This document shows, one piece after another, positions 7,731 to 15,499 of a stretch of 18,254 nt of DNA; positions within the stretch are counted from its first letter, which is position 1, and each line of letters starts with the position of its first letter. The position numbers and the translations under genes were made by a program. The DNA comes from an uncultured Porphyromonadaceae bacterium (lineage in GTDB: Bacteria > Bacteroidota > Bacteroidia > Bacteroidales > Muribaculaceae): assembly GCA_902491625.1 (NCBI GenBank), contig CABUIO010000033.1, positions 1 to 18,254 on the forward strand, written 5' to 3'. The notes beneath the pieces are model-generated. The model was not told the DNA's origin. It did not search any database and saw nothing but the letters and a program-made list of their open reading frames with translations.

Positions 7731-8933
7731 TTACTTATGGAATTTCATGCCGCCTTTGGCTCCTCCGGTGAGGGTGAAGATGTTGCGGTCGTAGGTGAAG
7801 GTCTTGCGGTCGATGTCGCGTTTGCGGCGCAGGGCGAGCTGCACGAGGGTGTCCATGAGCTTGGGGAAGGAGATGCCGGATGCTTCCCAGAGGTAGTAGG
7901 AGAGCGAGCCGGGGATGGTGTTGATCTCGTTGATGTAGATGCCTCCGTCCTTTCCGTCGATCATGACGTCGATGCGGCTGACTCCGTGGCATGAGAGGAC
8001 GCGGAAGGTCTCTCCTGCCAGGTGGCGTATGCGTTCGCTTGTCTCCTGGGGGAGGTCGGCGGGCACACGGCGTTCGCTGGACTGCATTCCTCCGCCTGCG
8101 GGTGCGCCTTTGGAGGGGGAGCCGCCCATGTATTTGTCTTCGTAGCTAAGGAAGTCGCCGCTGCGGACAGGCTCCTCGCAGACGCTTGACTGATGGTCGT
8201 CGGCGTCGCCGAGCACGGAGCAGTTGATCTCCTTGAGGTCGGCGATCATGTGTTCTACGATGAGGCGCTGGGAGAAGCGTGCGGCGTTGTCGAGGGCGGC
8301 GATAAGCGATTCGCGGTCGGCGGCTTTGCTGATGCCGACGCTGGAGCCGAGGTTGGCTGGCTTGACGATGACGGGATACGTGAGCTTTTCCTCTACCTTC
8401 GCCACCATGGCGTCGCGGTCGGAATACCATTGCTTGTCGGTGAACCAGACGTAGTCGACGACGGGAAGGCCTTCGCTGCGGAGGATCATCTTCATGGTGA
8501 TCTTGTCCATGCCGTTGGCTGAGGAGAGGGTGTTGCATCCGGCGTAGGGAATGCCGATGGTGTCGAGCAGTCCCTCGAAGACGCCGTCCTCGCCGTTGGT
8601 GCCGTGGAGCACGGGGATGACGACGTGGAGTTCGGCCACTACCTTGTTGCGCTTGGAGAAGGCGGAAGTGCGGGCGCTGTAGAGGTTGTAGTCGCCGTAT
8701 TCAGGTCGCATGAACACTTCCGTGAGTCGTCCGGTGAGGGCGTCCATGTCCTTGAAGTTACGGATGTTGAGCAGGTCGTCGCCGGTGTACCAGCGTCCTT
8801 TCTTGGAGATGTAGACCGGAATGATGTTATATTTTTCGCTGTCGAATGCGTTGATGGCCTGCAGTGCGGAGATCACTGAAATCTCGTGTTCGACACTGCG
8901 TCCGCCAAAAAATACTGCTACGTTGGTTTTCAT
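7731..8933 (-). CDS. ddl: D-alanine--D-alanine ligase
   Basis: Cytoplasmic ATP-grasp ligase that makes the D-Ala-D-Ala dipeptide for peptidoglycan precursors; 400 residues. Visible motifs: FGGRSVEHEISVIS (about 9-22), HGTNGEDG (about 110-117), the ATP-binding KPANLGSSVGIS, and the metal/ADP site YINEINTIPGS. The omega-loop carries YEDKY; a Tyr after Lys here is typical of D-Ala rather than D-Lac specificity. This loop is followed by a Gly/Ser/Pro-rich stretch (MGGSPSKGAPAGGGMQSS). The protein is longer than the roughly 310-330-residue enzymes and resembles the long form known from Firmicutes and related ligases (impression only), so a second ddl elsewhere in the genome is possible. It is the first gene of the ddl-ileS-dksA-lspA-DUF4296 strand, with a roughly 200-nt leader. 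Confidence 0.93.
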   Translation of the reverse strand: MKTNVAVFFGGRSVEHEISVISALQAINAFDSEKYNIIPVYISKKGRWYTGDDLLNIRNFKDMDALTGRLTEVFMRPEYGDYNLYSARTSAFSKRNKVVAELHVVIPVLHGTNGEDGVFEGLLDTIGIPYAGCNTLSSANGMDKITMKMILRSEGLPVVDYVWFTDKQWYSDRDAMVAKVEEKLTYPVIVKPANLGSSVGISKAADRESLIAALDNAARFSQRLIVEHMIADLKEINCSVLGDADDHQSSVCEEPVRSGDFLSYEDKYMGGSPSKGAPAGGGMQSSERRVPADLPQETSERIRHLAGETFRVLSCHGVSRIDVMIDGKDGGIYINEINTIPGSLSYYLWEASGISFPKLMDTLVQLALRRKRDIDRKTFTYDRNIFTLTGGAKGGMKFHK

Positions 8934-8998
8934 TGTCTTGTTGGTTGTCTCTTCTTCTGTCGGGCTTTACGCTTTGCTCTGCTGTAGGGCTTCCGCAG

Positions 8999-9061
8999 TT
9001 TGCCGTGAGGCACTACGCCTTGGAGCGTTTTGCCGTGAGGGCGCTTTGCCGTGAGGCGCTA
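8999..9061. repeat. three copies of TTTGCCGTGAGG in the ddl leader
   Basis: TTTGCCGTGAGG occurs at 8999-9010, 9029-9040 and 9045-9056. The first and last are followed by CRCTA. A related CTCTGCCGTAAAG lies at 9113-9125. On the transcribed (minus) strand the unit reads CCTCACGGCAAA. The repeats lie between the ddl promoter (9146-9177) and its ATG, so they are in the 5' leader of the mRNA. They look like a degenerate interspersed or tandem repeat. No riboswitch fold is recognised. Confidence 0.55.
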
Positions 9062-9145
9062 TATATATTAAGGTGTAGCTGCGTCCTGCGGAAAGGTCAC
9101 AGAGCTGTCGCATCTCTGCCGTAAAGCCACTTATCCTTTAATCCG

Positions 9146-9177
9146 CAAAATTACAAAAAATCTCCTTATCAGGCAAA
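9146..9177 (-). promoter_or_regulatory. Bacteroidetes-type promoter of the ddl operon
   Basis: On the minus strand TTTG (9177-9174), 20 bp, then TAATTTTG (9153-9146) fits the -33/-7 consensus exactly. The start site would be near 9139, giving a leader of about 200 nt before ddl. A 12-bp palindrome GGTAAATTTACC (9196-9207) lies about 20 bp upstream of the -33 box and could be an operator (weak). Confidence 0.7.
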
Positions 9178-9207
9178 CCGACCGACATTCAACAGGGTAA
9201 ATTTACC

Positions 9208-9886
9208 TGTGAATGAGGTGTGAAATAAGTTATGAAAGCTTCTATTTTTCAGTATTGAAGTTCATGCAATACATCAACTTTTAGGATATTGCAACAGCAA
9301 AAACAAAGCTGATCAAGATTCAATATTTCAGCCATAACACATCATCACAGCTATAATACACACACTCAATATCGCATTCACATATCATCCAAACGATGAT
9401 AATATAACAACAGCGTTTTTAACACTTAAATTTTACACTAGCAATATAAGAACTCGGTTCAACTATCACTCAAATCATAATTTAAAACCTCTTCAAACAC
9501 ACTACAGTCAACTATTCAATAACAACATAATGTAGAGGAAATAGATTTATTCAGCAAAAATCAACATGATGAATAAATTGTTTGAAAGGAAGCTGAATTG
9601 AAGTATGTAAAGATGGAGGTGTAGTGTCAATGTTAGAGGTAAGGTAGTCTTAACCATCCCGAAAAACACCTCAAACAGCCGAATTTACCCTCTTCAAATT
9701 TTCAGGAGCATTATTTCAACAAAAAGAATCCACAGCAAAGACACACACTCTCAGTGCCTTAATTGCAAAATCAGACGATTTCAACCCTCTGAGAATCGAG
9801 TTTAGAATCATCGGTCGAGAGTCGGCGGGAAAGTGCGCTTCTCATGGCGTTAAATAGCACTTAGTGCAACTCCGGTAAAGTGAGGA
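9208..9886. other. AT-rich gene-free stretch
   Basis: No reading frame of convincing length or composition is seen on either strand between the ddl promoter region and the XRE gene. The stretch is much richer in A+T than the flanking genes. It contains one clear inverted repeat, ATTTATTCA (9545-9553) and TGAATAAAT (9570-9578), with a core similar to the TGAATAA motif upstream of the ATPase gene. No tRNA, rRNA or known riboswitch is recognised. Confidence 0.5.
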
Positions 9887-10513
9887 TTAGATGTAGCCGG
9901 GGAGTGTTTCGCCGGGATAGAAGGTTTCGTAGGTGTTGTCGTCGTAATAGACCATGATGCTGCGCACCTTCCGAGGGGAGGCGAGGGGGTCGGTTCTCTC
10001 GTGACGGTAGCCGCGTGGCGGTGTGCGGCGATATACCGCTTCCTCCTCTTCGTTTGCCTCCATGCGTCCCGATCCATCCCATGAACCATTTGATTCATGA
10101 TGGATTGCTGACCTATCTGACAGATTACCAACGCTTTTCGATGTATTTGAGGCACTTAATGCAGCGGAATCATTGTCATCGGAAAAACCGCTGGTGTCGA
10201 ACATCGAATCACTGTCTTTGTCCGGAGCAGTGTCATCTACACCATTGGGAGTAGAAAGATCCGCAGACTTTGCGGTATTATCGCCTCCGATGAGCATCTC
10301 ACCTTCGCCAAACATCAGCCATACGAGCGACAAATCAGGGAAATGAAGATGGATCGGACGGAGCACCTGATCACTCAACTTCTTGTTTCGACCCGAAAGA
10401 AGCTGCGAGAGTGTGGGGCGAGGTATGCCACACTTATCGGCAAACTGGGAATTGGTCAGGCCGGTAAATTCGAGGAAGTGTTTTAGACGAATGGCAGCTG
10501 ATGAGTCGTTCAT
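9887..10513 (-). CDS. XRE-type HTH transcriptional regulator
   Basis: A 208-residue DNA-binding protein. Residues about 8-66 form an XRE/Cro-CI helix-turn-helix (LTNSQFADKCGIPRPTLSQLLSGRN). It is followed by LSLVWLMFGEGEML, which is frequent in Bacteroidetes XRE proteins. Residues about 78-170 are low-complexity, rich in Asp, Ser and Asn, and probably disordered. The last 30 residues (VRSIMVYYDDNTYETFYPGETLPGYI) look like a small ordered tail. No S24 peptidase domain is present. I start it at 10513 (MNDSSAAIRL) because the -7 box at 10547-10554 would overlap the alternative start at 10549. The palindromic TTTGCAAA sites around the promoter suggest self-regulation. Targets are unknown. Confidence 0.85.
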   Translation of the reverse strand: MNDSSAAIRLKHFLEFTGLTNSQFADKCGIPRPTLSQLLSGRNKKLSDQVLRPIHLHFPDLSLVWLMFGEGEMLIGGDNTAKSADLSTPNGVDDTAPDKDSDSMFDTSGFSDDNDSAALSASNTSKSVGNLSDRSAIHHESNGSWDGSGRMEANEEEEAVYRRTPPRGYRHERTDPLASPRKVRSIMVYYDDNTYETFYPGETLPGYI

Positions 10514-10527
10514 ATTCTGAAATTCTG

Positions 10528-10551
10528 ATTTGCAACTTATATTGTGCAAAT
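10528..10551. promoter_or_regulatory. inverted-repeat operator-like site at the XRE promoter
   Basis: ATTTGCA (10528-10534) and TGCAAAT (10545-10551) are perfect inverted half sites, 17 bp apart start to start. They overlap the -7 box and the predicted start site of the XRE gene. The same core recurs upstream as TTTGCAAA (10603-10610) and ATTTGCAAAT (10645-10654). The position suits autorepression by the XRE protein; this is inference. Confidence 0.55.
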
Positions 10552-10578
10552 GTAATCATAAATTCTCAAATGTGCAAT
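10547..10578 (-). promoter_or_regulatory. promoter of the XRE gene
   Basis: On the minus strand a -7 box TACATTTG (10554-10547) lies 20 bp downstream of ATTG (10578-10575), a one-mismatch form of the -33 box TTTG. The predicted start near 10540 leaves about 27 nt before the ATG at 10513. Confidence 0.6.
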
Positions 10579-10602
10579 TATTTTTCGTAAACAATATTGC
10601 TA

Positions 10603-10654
10603 TTTGCAAACGTCATTATAGTTCGTATCTGTTTACATCTGTGTATTTGCAAAT
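10603..10654. promoter_or_regulatory. two upstream TTTGCAAA palindromes
   Basis: TTTGCAAA at 10603-10610 and the 10-bp palindrome ATTTGCAAAT at 10645-10654 repeat the core of the site that covers the XRE promoter. Their starts are about 42 bp apart, four helical turns. They could be auxiliary operators for the same regulator. No binding protein can be named from sequence alone. Confidence 0.45.
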
Positions 10655-10730
10655 CACAGTTTTGGAGTTTCACAACATGGTTTGGAGGTAGCATACTATC
10701 ACATAGCGACTTACACATACACACAGCTCA

Positions 10731-10846
10731 ATATCGGGGCAAACTGGCCCGATATCGCCGTTATGCTTAATCAGAATATGTAAGTATTGGACGTAACTAA
10801 CAACATAACACAACATTACGTCGTGTGTTAAAACAATTTAACACAC
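10731..10846. repeat. cluster of three inverted repeats
   Basis: ATATCGGG/CCCGATAT (10731-10738 and 10748-10755), GACGTAA/TTACGTC (10790-10796 and 10816-10822) and GTGTGTTAAA/TTTAACACAC (10823-10832 and 10837-10846, 4-nt loop) lie within 116 bp. The second and third are directly adjacent. None is followed by a clean T tract. They may be binding sites, or the remains of a mobile-element or attachment region. No gene is recognised between 10660 and 11075. Confidence 0.5.
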
Positions 10847-11134
10847 CGATTTTACATCCAGAAACTATTCGTGGCTACAAATTTGTATTTGACAAGAATA
10901 TCACTTTACAAACTCAGACAGTTTTGTTTCTGAAATATTTACGATTATGTATTGTCGAAAGTTGTGAGTTTTTCGGTATTTATGCCTTTTGCTTCCCTGT
11001 GTGAGGTTTCGGTCTTCGTATGGTGAATCGGCTATGACAGGGAGGTTCTTTTTTGACCAATGGATTTTTTCAGCTTATCCAACCTCTCCCCTCTTAAAAT
11101 CCGGAAAAATCTGACTGACGAAAATTTCAGGATC

Positions 11135-11398
11135 TCAACTCTCCAAGAATGGTTCTTTTCCGCCACTCGTAAAGACAAGGATCATCCGTCGCAGTCTCAG
11201 GGCGTCAAAATCAGTATCTTTCACCATTAAACATCTGATAGACACCAATTTAATCCTATTTTCAAACTCACAGGATTTAGAGCTGGAAAATTCAGAAAGA
11301 CAGATTTTATCGCTTTTCTGCCTTGAATCCGACAAAAACCGTTTCTGTAGAAGCCGGAAAGAAGATTCTCGGGGAAGTAGTGCAGTATATTCAGTCAC
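11135..11398 (-). CDS. doubtful small ORF
   Basis: An 87-residue frame begins with GTG 22 bp after the GNAT stop. I do not recognise it. It is rich in Ser, Arg and Lys with no clear domain. After its TGA (11135-11137) the same frame stays open for 19 more codons (starting DPEIFVSQIFPDFKRG) to a TAA at 11075-11077. It may therefore be a decayed gene, a conserved intergenic repeat, or chance. No ribosome-binding signal or promoter of its own is seen. Confidence 0.2.
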   Translation of the reverse strand: MTEYTALLPRESSFRLLQKRFLSDSRQKSDKICLSEFSSSKSCEFENRIKLVSIRCLMVKDTDFDALRLRRMILVFTSGGKEPFLES

Positions 11399-11420
11399 AC
11401 TGCCCCATCGGTCTTATTTC

Positions 11421-12923
11421 TCAGTCGAGCATCAGGGAGATGTTGAGACACTTCGGATAACCCTGCGTTTCTGCCTGATTTGCAGTTGAAGATTCGCCAA
11501 AGACAAATTCAGGTGAATCTTCAACGTTTCGAGAGCACTCCGGTCGATTTTTACCCTTACAGAGCGCTTCTTCTGTCTTCACATCATCGTTCGGGTTACG
11601 TTTGCAATTTTCAGGGTCTTTCAGATCACTGTTTTTTCTTTCTTTAAATACAGGTTTATCTCCTTCTTTTTGTTTACAAACAGGATTAGAAACATCATTT
11701 GCAAACTGTTTAGAATTCTTATCTGACAATATGCAATAGTTTTCATGATCGTCAACTCGCTGAGAATTACGGATTGCAACCTCTCCTCTACCCTCGTTCG
11801 GAATAATCGGCGTCCTGGGGTCTTTAAGCCATTTCATCATGCCGTACTCAACCGGACTCGGATAAGGATCCACTTGGAGTGAGATCGTCACGCCGTTTCC
11901 ATCCTCAAGAGAGGCATCCGAGAGTGATGTGACAAGCTCGGGAGAGAAAGCACCTCCGCAGAAGTCGGCCGGAACCGCCAATGTGGCTCTTTCCACATCC
12001 GGGAAGCAACATAATTTCAAGTAGAAAAGCAGCAAAGCCGCGCAATCCTCTGTTCGTGCGGCGGAAAATCGTATATCAATACTTTCCGCTTCTCTACTGT
12101 TATAACAAAACATCAGTGCAAAAGGTTTAAAATCAGCCGCTTGAAGCACCAAAACTTTTCCTCCTGCAATAGTCACATCCCTTACGGCGGCAATAAAATC
12201 GCGCCAACTGTGCATAATGGACAGTCCGGGACGACTGGCCTCCTCCGAGACCAGGAACCGATGGCATTCCCGAAGTGTCCGCAGTTTGTTTTCCTCAACA
12301 TTTACGCCGTTTTCGCATTCAATCAACGCTTCAAACTCAGACTCCGATATTTTCAATTCAGACACAAACAATCTTCCAACATCGTCAAACCAAACATAAA
12401 ACTTCCCATCAATATTTTCAATATCACGCTCAACATGTCCGTGCTTATAGATCCACTTCCCGGTATCTCTGTCCCATCGAATCATCTTTCCGTCAAATCT
12501 GACTGAAAATTCAAACTTCCCCGGTAAAGACACGTATCCCATACTGCTGTAATAATTCCTCAGCCGTTCATCTGCGGGTATCAGGAAACTGAAATCATAA
12601 TCATTTCCGGCTGCTCGTTCTTCAAACCTCCGCATCAGTTTCTTCATCAGTCCTTTTCTTCTCATATCCTGAACAGTTGCAAGACCGCACAGATACATCC
12701 CTTTCATATAACCGTCATGGCTGCCACATGAGGTTTCAACTCCGCAGTGAAAGAAACGATAAGGCACTCCCAGAAGGGAGGAAATCAACCGTCCTTCTTC
12801 GTCTTCAACAGTTTCAACATTTTCTTCAATAAAATAAGTATCGAACACCATCCGGATATACTCATACGGATCACCGAAAGTGTCCTTCCACAATTTCATC
12901 ATTCTATCCTTAAGCTCCTCCAT
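11421..12923 (-). CDS. GNAT-family N-acetyltransferase with internal linker
   Basis: A predicted acetyl-CoA-dependent N-acetyltransferase of 500 residues, probably cytoplasmic; the substrate is unknown. The acetyl-CoA-binding motif A is LCGLATVQDMRRKGLMKKLM (about 78-97), followed by FSFLIPADERLRNYYSSMGY, as in the larger two-domain GNAT proteins. A C-terminal domain runs to about residue 370 (PVEYGMMKWLKD). Residues about 372-488 are a hydrophilic stretch rich in Asn, Lys, Glu and Cys with little predicted order. The protein then ends in NISLMLD, which looks like the usual last strand of this family. The gene is noticeably more AT-rich than iorA or ileS. It has its own promoter at 12999-13029, divergent from iorA. 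Confidence 0.82.
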   Translation of the reverse strand: MEELKDRMMKLWKDTFGDPYEYIRMVFDTYFIEENVETVEDEEGRLISSLLGVPYRFFHCGVETSCGSHDGYMKGMYLCGLATVQDMRRKGLMKKLMRRFEERAAGNDYDFSFLIPADERLRNYYSSMGYVSLPGKFEFSVRFDGKMIRWDRDTGKWIYKHGHVERDIENIDGKFYVWFDDVGRLFVSELKISESEFEALIECENGVNVEENKLRTLRECHRFLVSEEASRPGLSIMHSWRDFIAAVRDVTIAGGKVLVLQAADFKPFALMFCYNSREAESIDIRFSAARTEDCAALLLFYLKLCCFPDVERATLAVPADFCGGAFSPELVTSLSDASLEDGNGVTISLQVDPYPSPVEYGMMKWLKDPRTPIIPNEGRGEVAIRNSQRVDDHENYCILSDKNSKQFANDVSNPVCKQKEGDKPVFKERKNSDLKDPENCKRNPNDDVKTEEALCKGKNRPECSRNVEDSPEFVFGESSTANQAETQGYPKCLNISLMLD

Positions 12924-12998
12924 ACGGATGAAATTTTAGCTATGGAAATTTCAACACGCAGTATTACGGCCGTCCCATTTCCGACCTCTGCGACACCA

Positions 12999-13029
12999 CA
13001 AAGATAGCAAAGAAAGCTCCACCTGCAAA
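12999..13029 (-). promoter_or_regulatory. promoter of the GNAT gene
   Basis: On the minus strand TTTG (13029-13026), 19 bp, then TATCTTTG (13006-12999) matches the Bacteroidetes consensus. The leader to the ATG at 12923 is about 70 nt. It is back to back with the iorA promoter, with the two -33 boxes 54 bp apart. Confidence 0.7.
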
Positions 13030-13083
13030 ACCTTTTCTTTCCCTCTCCCGCCGCATCCGGGAAAGAAAAAAACAAGTCCGCGC

Positions 13084-13114
13084 TTTGAAATACAAAAATA
13101 ATTCTCTACATTTG
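13084..13114 (+). promoter_or_regulatory. promoter of the ior operon
   Basis: TTTG at 13084-13087, 19 bp, then TACATTTG at 13107-13114 fits the -33/-7 consensus. The leader to iorA (ATG 13224) is about 100 nt and shows no recognised riboswitch. Confidence 0.72.
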
Positions 13115-13223
13115 CACCACGGATAAGACCCTGCACGGCAACGCTATCGGCGGAGCCCCGCAAAGGCCGACTCCATACAGTGAAAAAGCCAACTGACAAC
13201 CTAAATCTGATACATATATATCT

Positions 13224-14846
13224 ATGGACGAGAAATTACTTCTTCTCGGCGACGAAGCCCTCGCACTCGGAGCCATCAATGCCGGCCTTTCCGGCGTCTA
13301 TGCCTATCCCGGCACGCCCTCTACAGAAATCACCGAATTCATCCAGATGAACCCTCTGGCACGTCAGCGCGCCATCCACAGCCATTGGAGCACCAACGAG
13401 AAAACAGCACTCGAAGAAGCCCTCGGCATGTCTTTCTGCGGACGCCGCTCGCTGGTGTGCATGAAGCATGTGGGCATGAACGTGGCGGCCGACGGTTTCG
13501 TCAACTCAGCCATGACTGGTGCCAACGGCGGCATGGTCGTGGTTGCGGCCGACGATCCCTCCATGCACTCCTCCCAGAACGAACAGGACTCGCGCTTCTA
13601 CGCATCCTTCGCCCTCATGCCCGCACTTGAGCCCTCCTCGCAGCAGGAGGCTTACGACATGATGGCCTACGCCTTCGACCTCTCCGAACGCCGCGGCATT
13701 CCGGTGCTCATGCGCATGGTGACACGCCTCGCCCACTCCCGCGCTCAGGTGCGCACCACGGAACCTCGCCCCCAGAACGAACTCCACTATCCAGCCAATC
13801 CGCAGCAGTGGGTGCTCATGCCGGCCAACAGCCGCCGCCGCTACGCCACCCTCGTCGAGGAATACAAGCTTTTCGAGGCTGACTCCGAGAACTCCCCCTT
13901 CAACCGCTACACCGACGGCGCCGACAAGTCGGTCGGCATCATCGCCAGCGGCATCGGCTATAACTATCTGATGGAGAACTACCCCGACGGCGCTCCGCAT
14001 CCTGTGCTCAAGATCTCGCAATATCCCCTCCCCACAGCCATGCTCCGCAAGATGGCCGGTGAGTGCGACTCCCTCCTTGTCATAGAAGACGGCCAGCCCC
14101 TCATCGAGCAGAACCTTCTCGGCCTTCTCGGAGCACCGGTGCCAGTCCACGGACGTCTTGACGGCACACTGCCGCGCACCGGCGAGCTCAATCCCGACAA
14201 TGTCCGTGCAGCCCTCGGACTCGCCGCCCACGAGACACGTCCCGTCAGCGAGACCGTGAAACGCCGTCCCCCGCAGCTCTGCCAGGGATGCGGACACCGC
14301 GACGTCTACGCCGCACTCAACGCCGCCCTCGAAGCATATCCCTCTCCTAAGGTATTCGGCGACATAGGCTGCTACACCCTCGGCTGGCTCGCTCCCTACA
14401 ACGCCATCGATACCTGCGTCGACATGGGCGCGTCCGTCACCATGGCCAAGGGAGCCGCCGACGCCGGACAGCATCCGGCAGTAGCGATCATCGGCGACAG
14501 CACCTTCACCCACAGCGGCATGACCGGACTCCTCGACGCCATCAACGAGAACACTCCCATGACCGTCATCATCAGCGACAACCTCACCACCGGAATGACC
14601 GGCGGACAGGACAGCCAGGGCACAGGCAAGCTCGAAGAGATATGTCTCGGTCTCGGGGCCGATCCCGCCCACGTGCGCACCATCGACTCCCTGCCGCGCA
14701 ACTTCGAGGAGATGAAAGCCCTCTTCACCGAGGAATTCAACCATCCCGGCCTCTCCGTCATCGTCTCCCGCCGCGAATGCATCCAGACAGCCCGCCGTCA
14801 CGCCGCACAGAAAGCCAAGGCTGCAAAGGAAGCCGCTAAGGCATAA
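13224..14846 (+). CDS. iorA: indolepyruvate oxidoreductase alpha subunit, no ferredoxin domain
   Basis: Large subunit of 2-oxoacid (aryl pyruvate) oxidoreductase, which uses thiamine diphosphate to decarboxylate aryl pyruvates to acyl-CoA; 540 residues. The N-terminal pyrimidine-binding domain shows AYPGTPSTEI (27-36) and the activating Glu59 (WSTNEKTA). The diphosphate domain starts at QLCQGCGHRD (Cys353, Cys356), with the metal-binding motif GDSTF (424-428) through SDN (451-453). Archaeal IorA is about 650 residues and ends in a two-cluster ferredoxin domain. Here the protein ends after VIVSRRECIQ with an Ala/Lys-rich tail and has no CxxCxxC motif. This may be the normal Bacteroidetes form, but it leaves the electron route unexplained. 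It is first in an operon with iorB, 53 bp away. Confidence 0.9.
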   Translation: MDEKLLLLGDEALALGAINAGLSGVYAYPGTPSTEITEFIQMNPLARQRAIHSHWSTNEKTALEEALGMSFCGRRSLVCMKHVGMNVAADGFVNSAMTGANGGMVVVAADDPSMHSSQNEQDSRFYASFALMPALEPSSQQEAYDMMAYAFDLSERRGIPVLMRMVTRLAHSRAQVRTTEPRPQNELHYPANPQQWVLMPANSRRRYATLVEEYKLFEADSENSPFNRYTDGADKSVGIIASGIGYNYLMENYPDGAPHPVLKISQYPLPTAMLRKMAGECDSLLVIEDGQPLIEQNLLGLLGAPVPVHGRLDGTLPRTGELNPDNVRAALGLAAHETRPVSETVKRRPPQLCQGCGHRDVYAALNAALEAYPSPKVFGDIGCYTLGWLAPYNAIDTCVDMGASVTMAKGAADAGQHPAVAIIGDSTFTHSGMTGLLDAINENTPMTVIISDNLTTGMTGGQDSQGTGKLEEICLGLGADPAHVRTIDSLPRNFEEMKALFTEEFNHPGLSVIVSRRECIQTARRHAAQKAKAAKEAAKA

Positions 14847-14899
14847 CCCCCGAAAAAGCCACTCCAACATCCATATATAATATAACTGACTCATCAACC

Positions 14900-15487
14900 A
14901 TGAAGACCGATATAATACTCGCCGGCGTCGGAGGACAGGGCATCCTCACCATCGCCACAATCCTCGGACGTGCTGCAATGCAGGAAGACCTTAACATCAA
15001 GCAGGCCGAAGTCCACGGCATGTCACAGCGAGGAGGCGACGTGCAGTCCAACCTGCGCATCAGCTCATCCCCCATAGCAAGCGACCTCATCCCCACCGGA
15101 GCCGCCGACATCATCGTCTCCCTCGAACCGATGGAAGCCCTCCGCTACGTCCCCTCCCTCAGCACCGAGGGATGGATCGTCACCTCGACAGCTCCCTTCA
15201 ACAACATCCCCGACTACCCCGAGACCGGAGTCATACTCGACGAACTCTCGCAATGGCCTCACACCATAGCCTTCGACATGGAGGAGATGGCACGTGAGGT
15301 GGCCAATCCCCGCGCATCCAACATGGTGCTCCTCGGAGCCTGCACGCCTCTGACAGGTATCGACGCCGACAAGATCGAAGCCGCCATACGCGCTGTCTTC
15401 GCCGCCAAGGGAGACGCAATCGTAGAGAGCAATATCAAGGCCTTCAACGCAGGAATGCAGAAGGCTCTCGAAATAATGAAAGCCTGA
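14900..15487 (+). CDS. iorB: indolepyruvate oxidoreductase beta subunit
   Basis: The small (gamma-domain) subunit of the IorAB complex, 195 residues, about the usual family length. The signature GVGGQGILT lies at residues 9-17, and the conserved EVHGMSQRGGDVQSNLRI segment contacts the CoA and thiamine site of the partner. It contains only one cysteine, so it carries no Fe-S cluster. It follows iorA by 53 bp and precedes the aminotransferase by 12 bp, so all are probably on one transcript from 13084-13114. Confidence 0.92.
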   Translation: MKTDIILAGVGGQGILTIATILGRAAMQEDLNIKQAEVHGMSQRGGDVQSNLRISSSPIASDLIPTGAADIIVSLEPMEALRYVPSLSTEGWIVTSTAPFNNIPDYPETGVILDELSQWPHTIAFDMEEMAREVANPRASNMVLLGACTPLTGIDADKIEAAIRAVFAAKGDAIVESNIKAFNAGMQKALEIMKA

Positions 15488-15499
15488 CACCGACCAGCC

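Noticed and set aside
10514..10549. Upstream start of the XRE gene (MHNISCKS...)
   Set aside because: It would place the start codon on the predicted -7 box, and the extra residues do not resemble the family.
10823..10846. Intrinsic terminator at the GTGTGTTAAA hairpin
   Set aside because: The stem is AT-rich and neither side has a following T tract, so it is listed only as an inverted repeat.
12951..13199. 82-codon minus-strand ORF between the GNAT and iorA genes
   Set aside because: It runs across two strong divergent promoters and has no recognisable features.
13506..14897. 463-codon minus-strand frame opposite iorA
   Set aside because: It is an antisense shadow of iorA with no recognisable motif.
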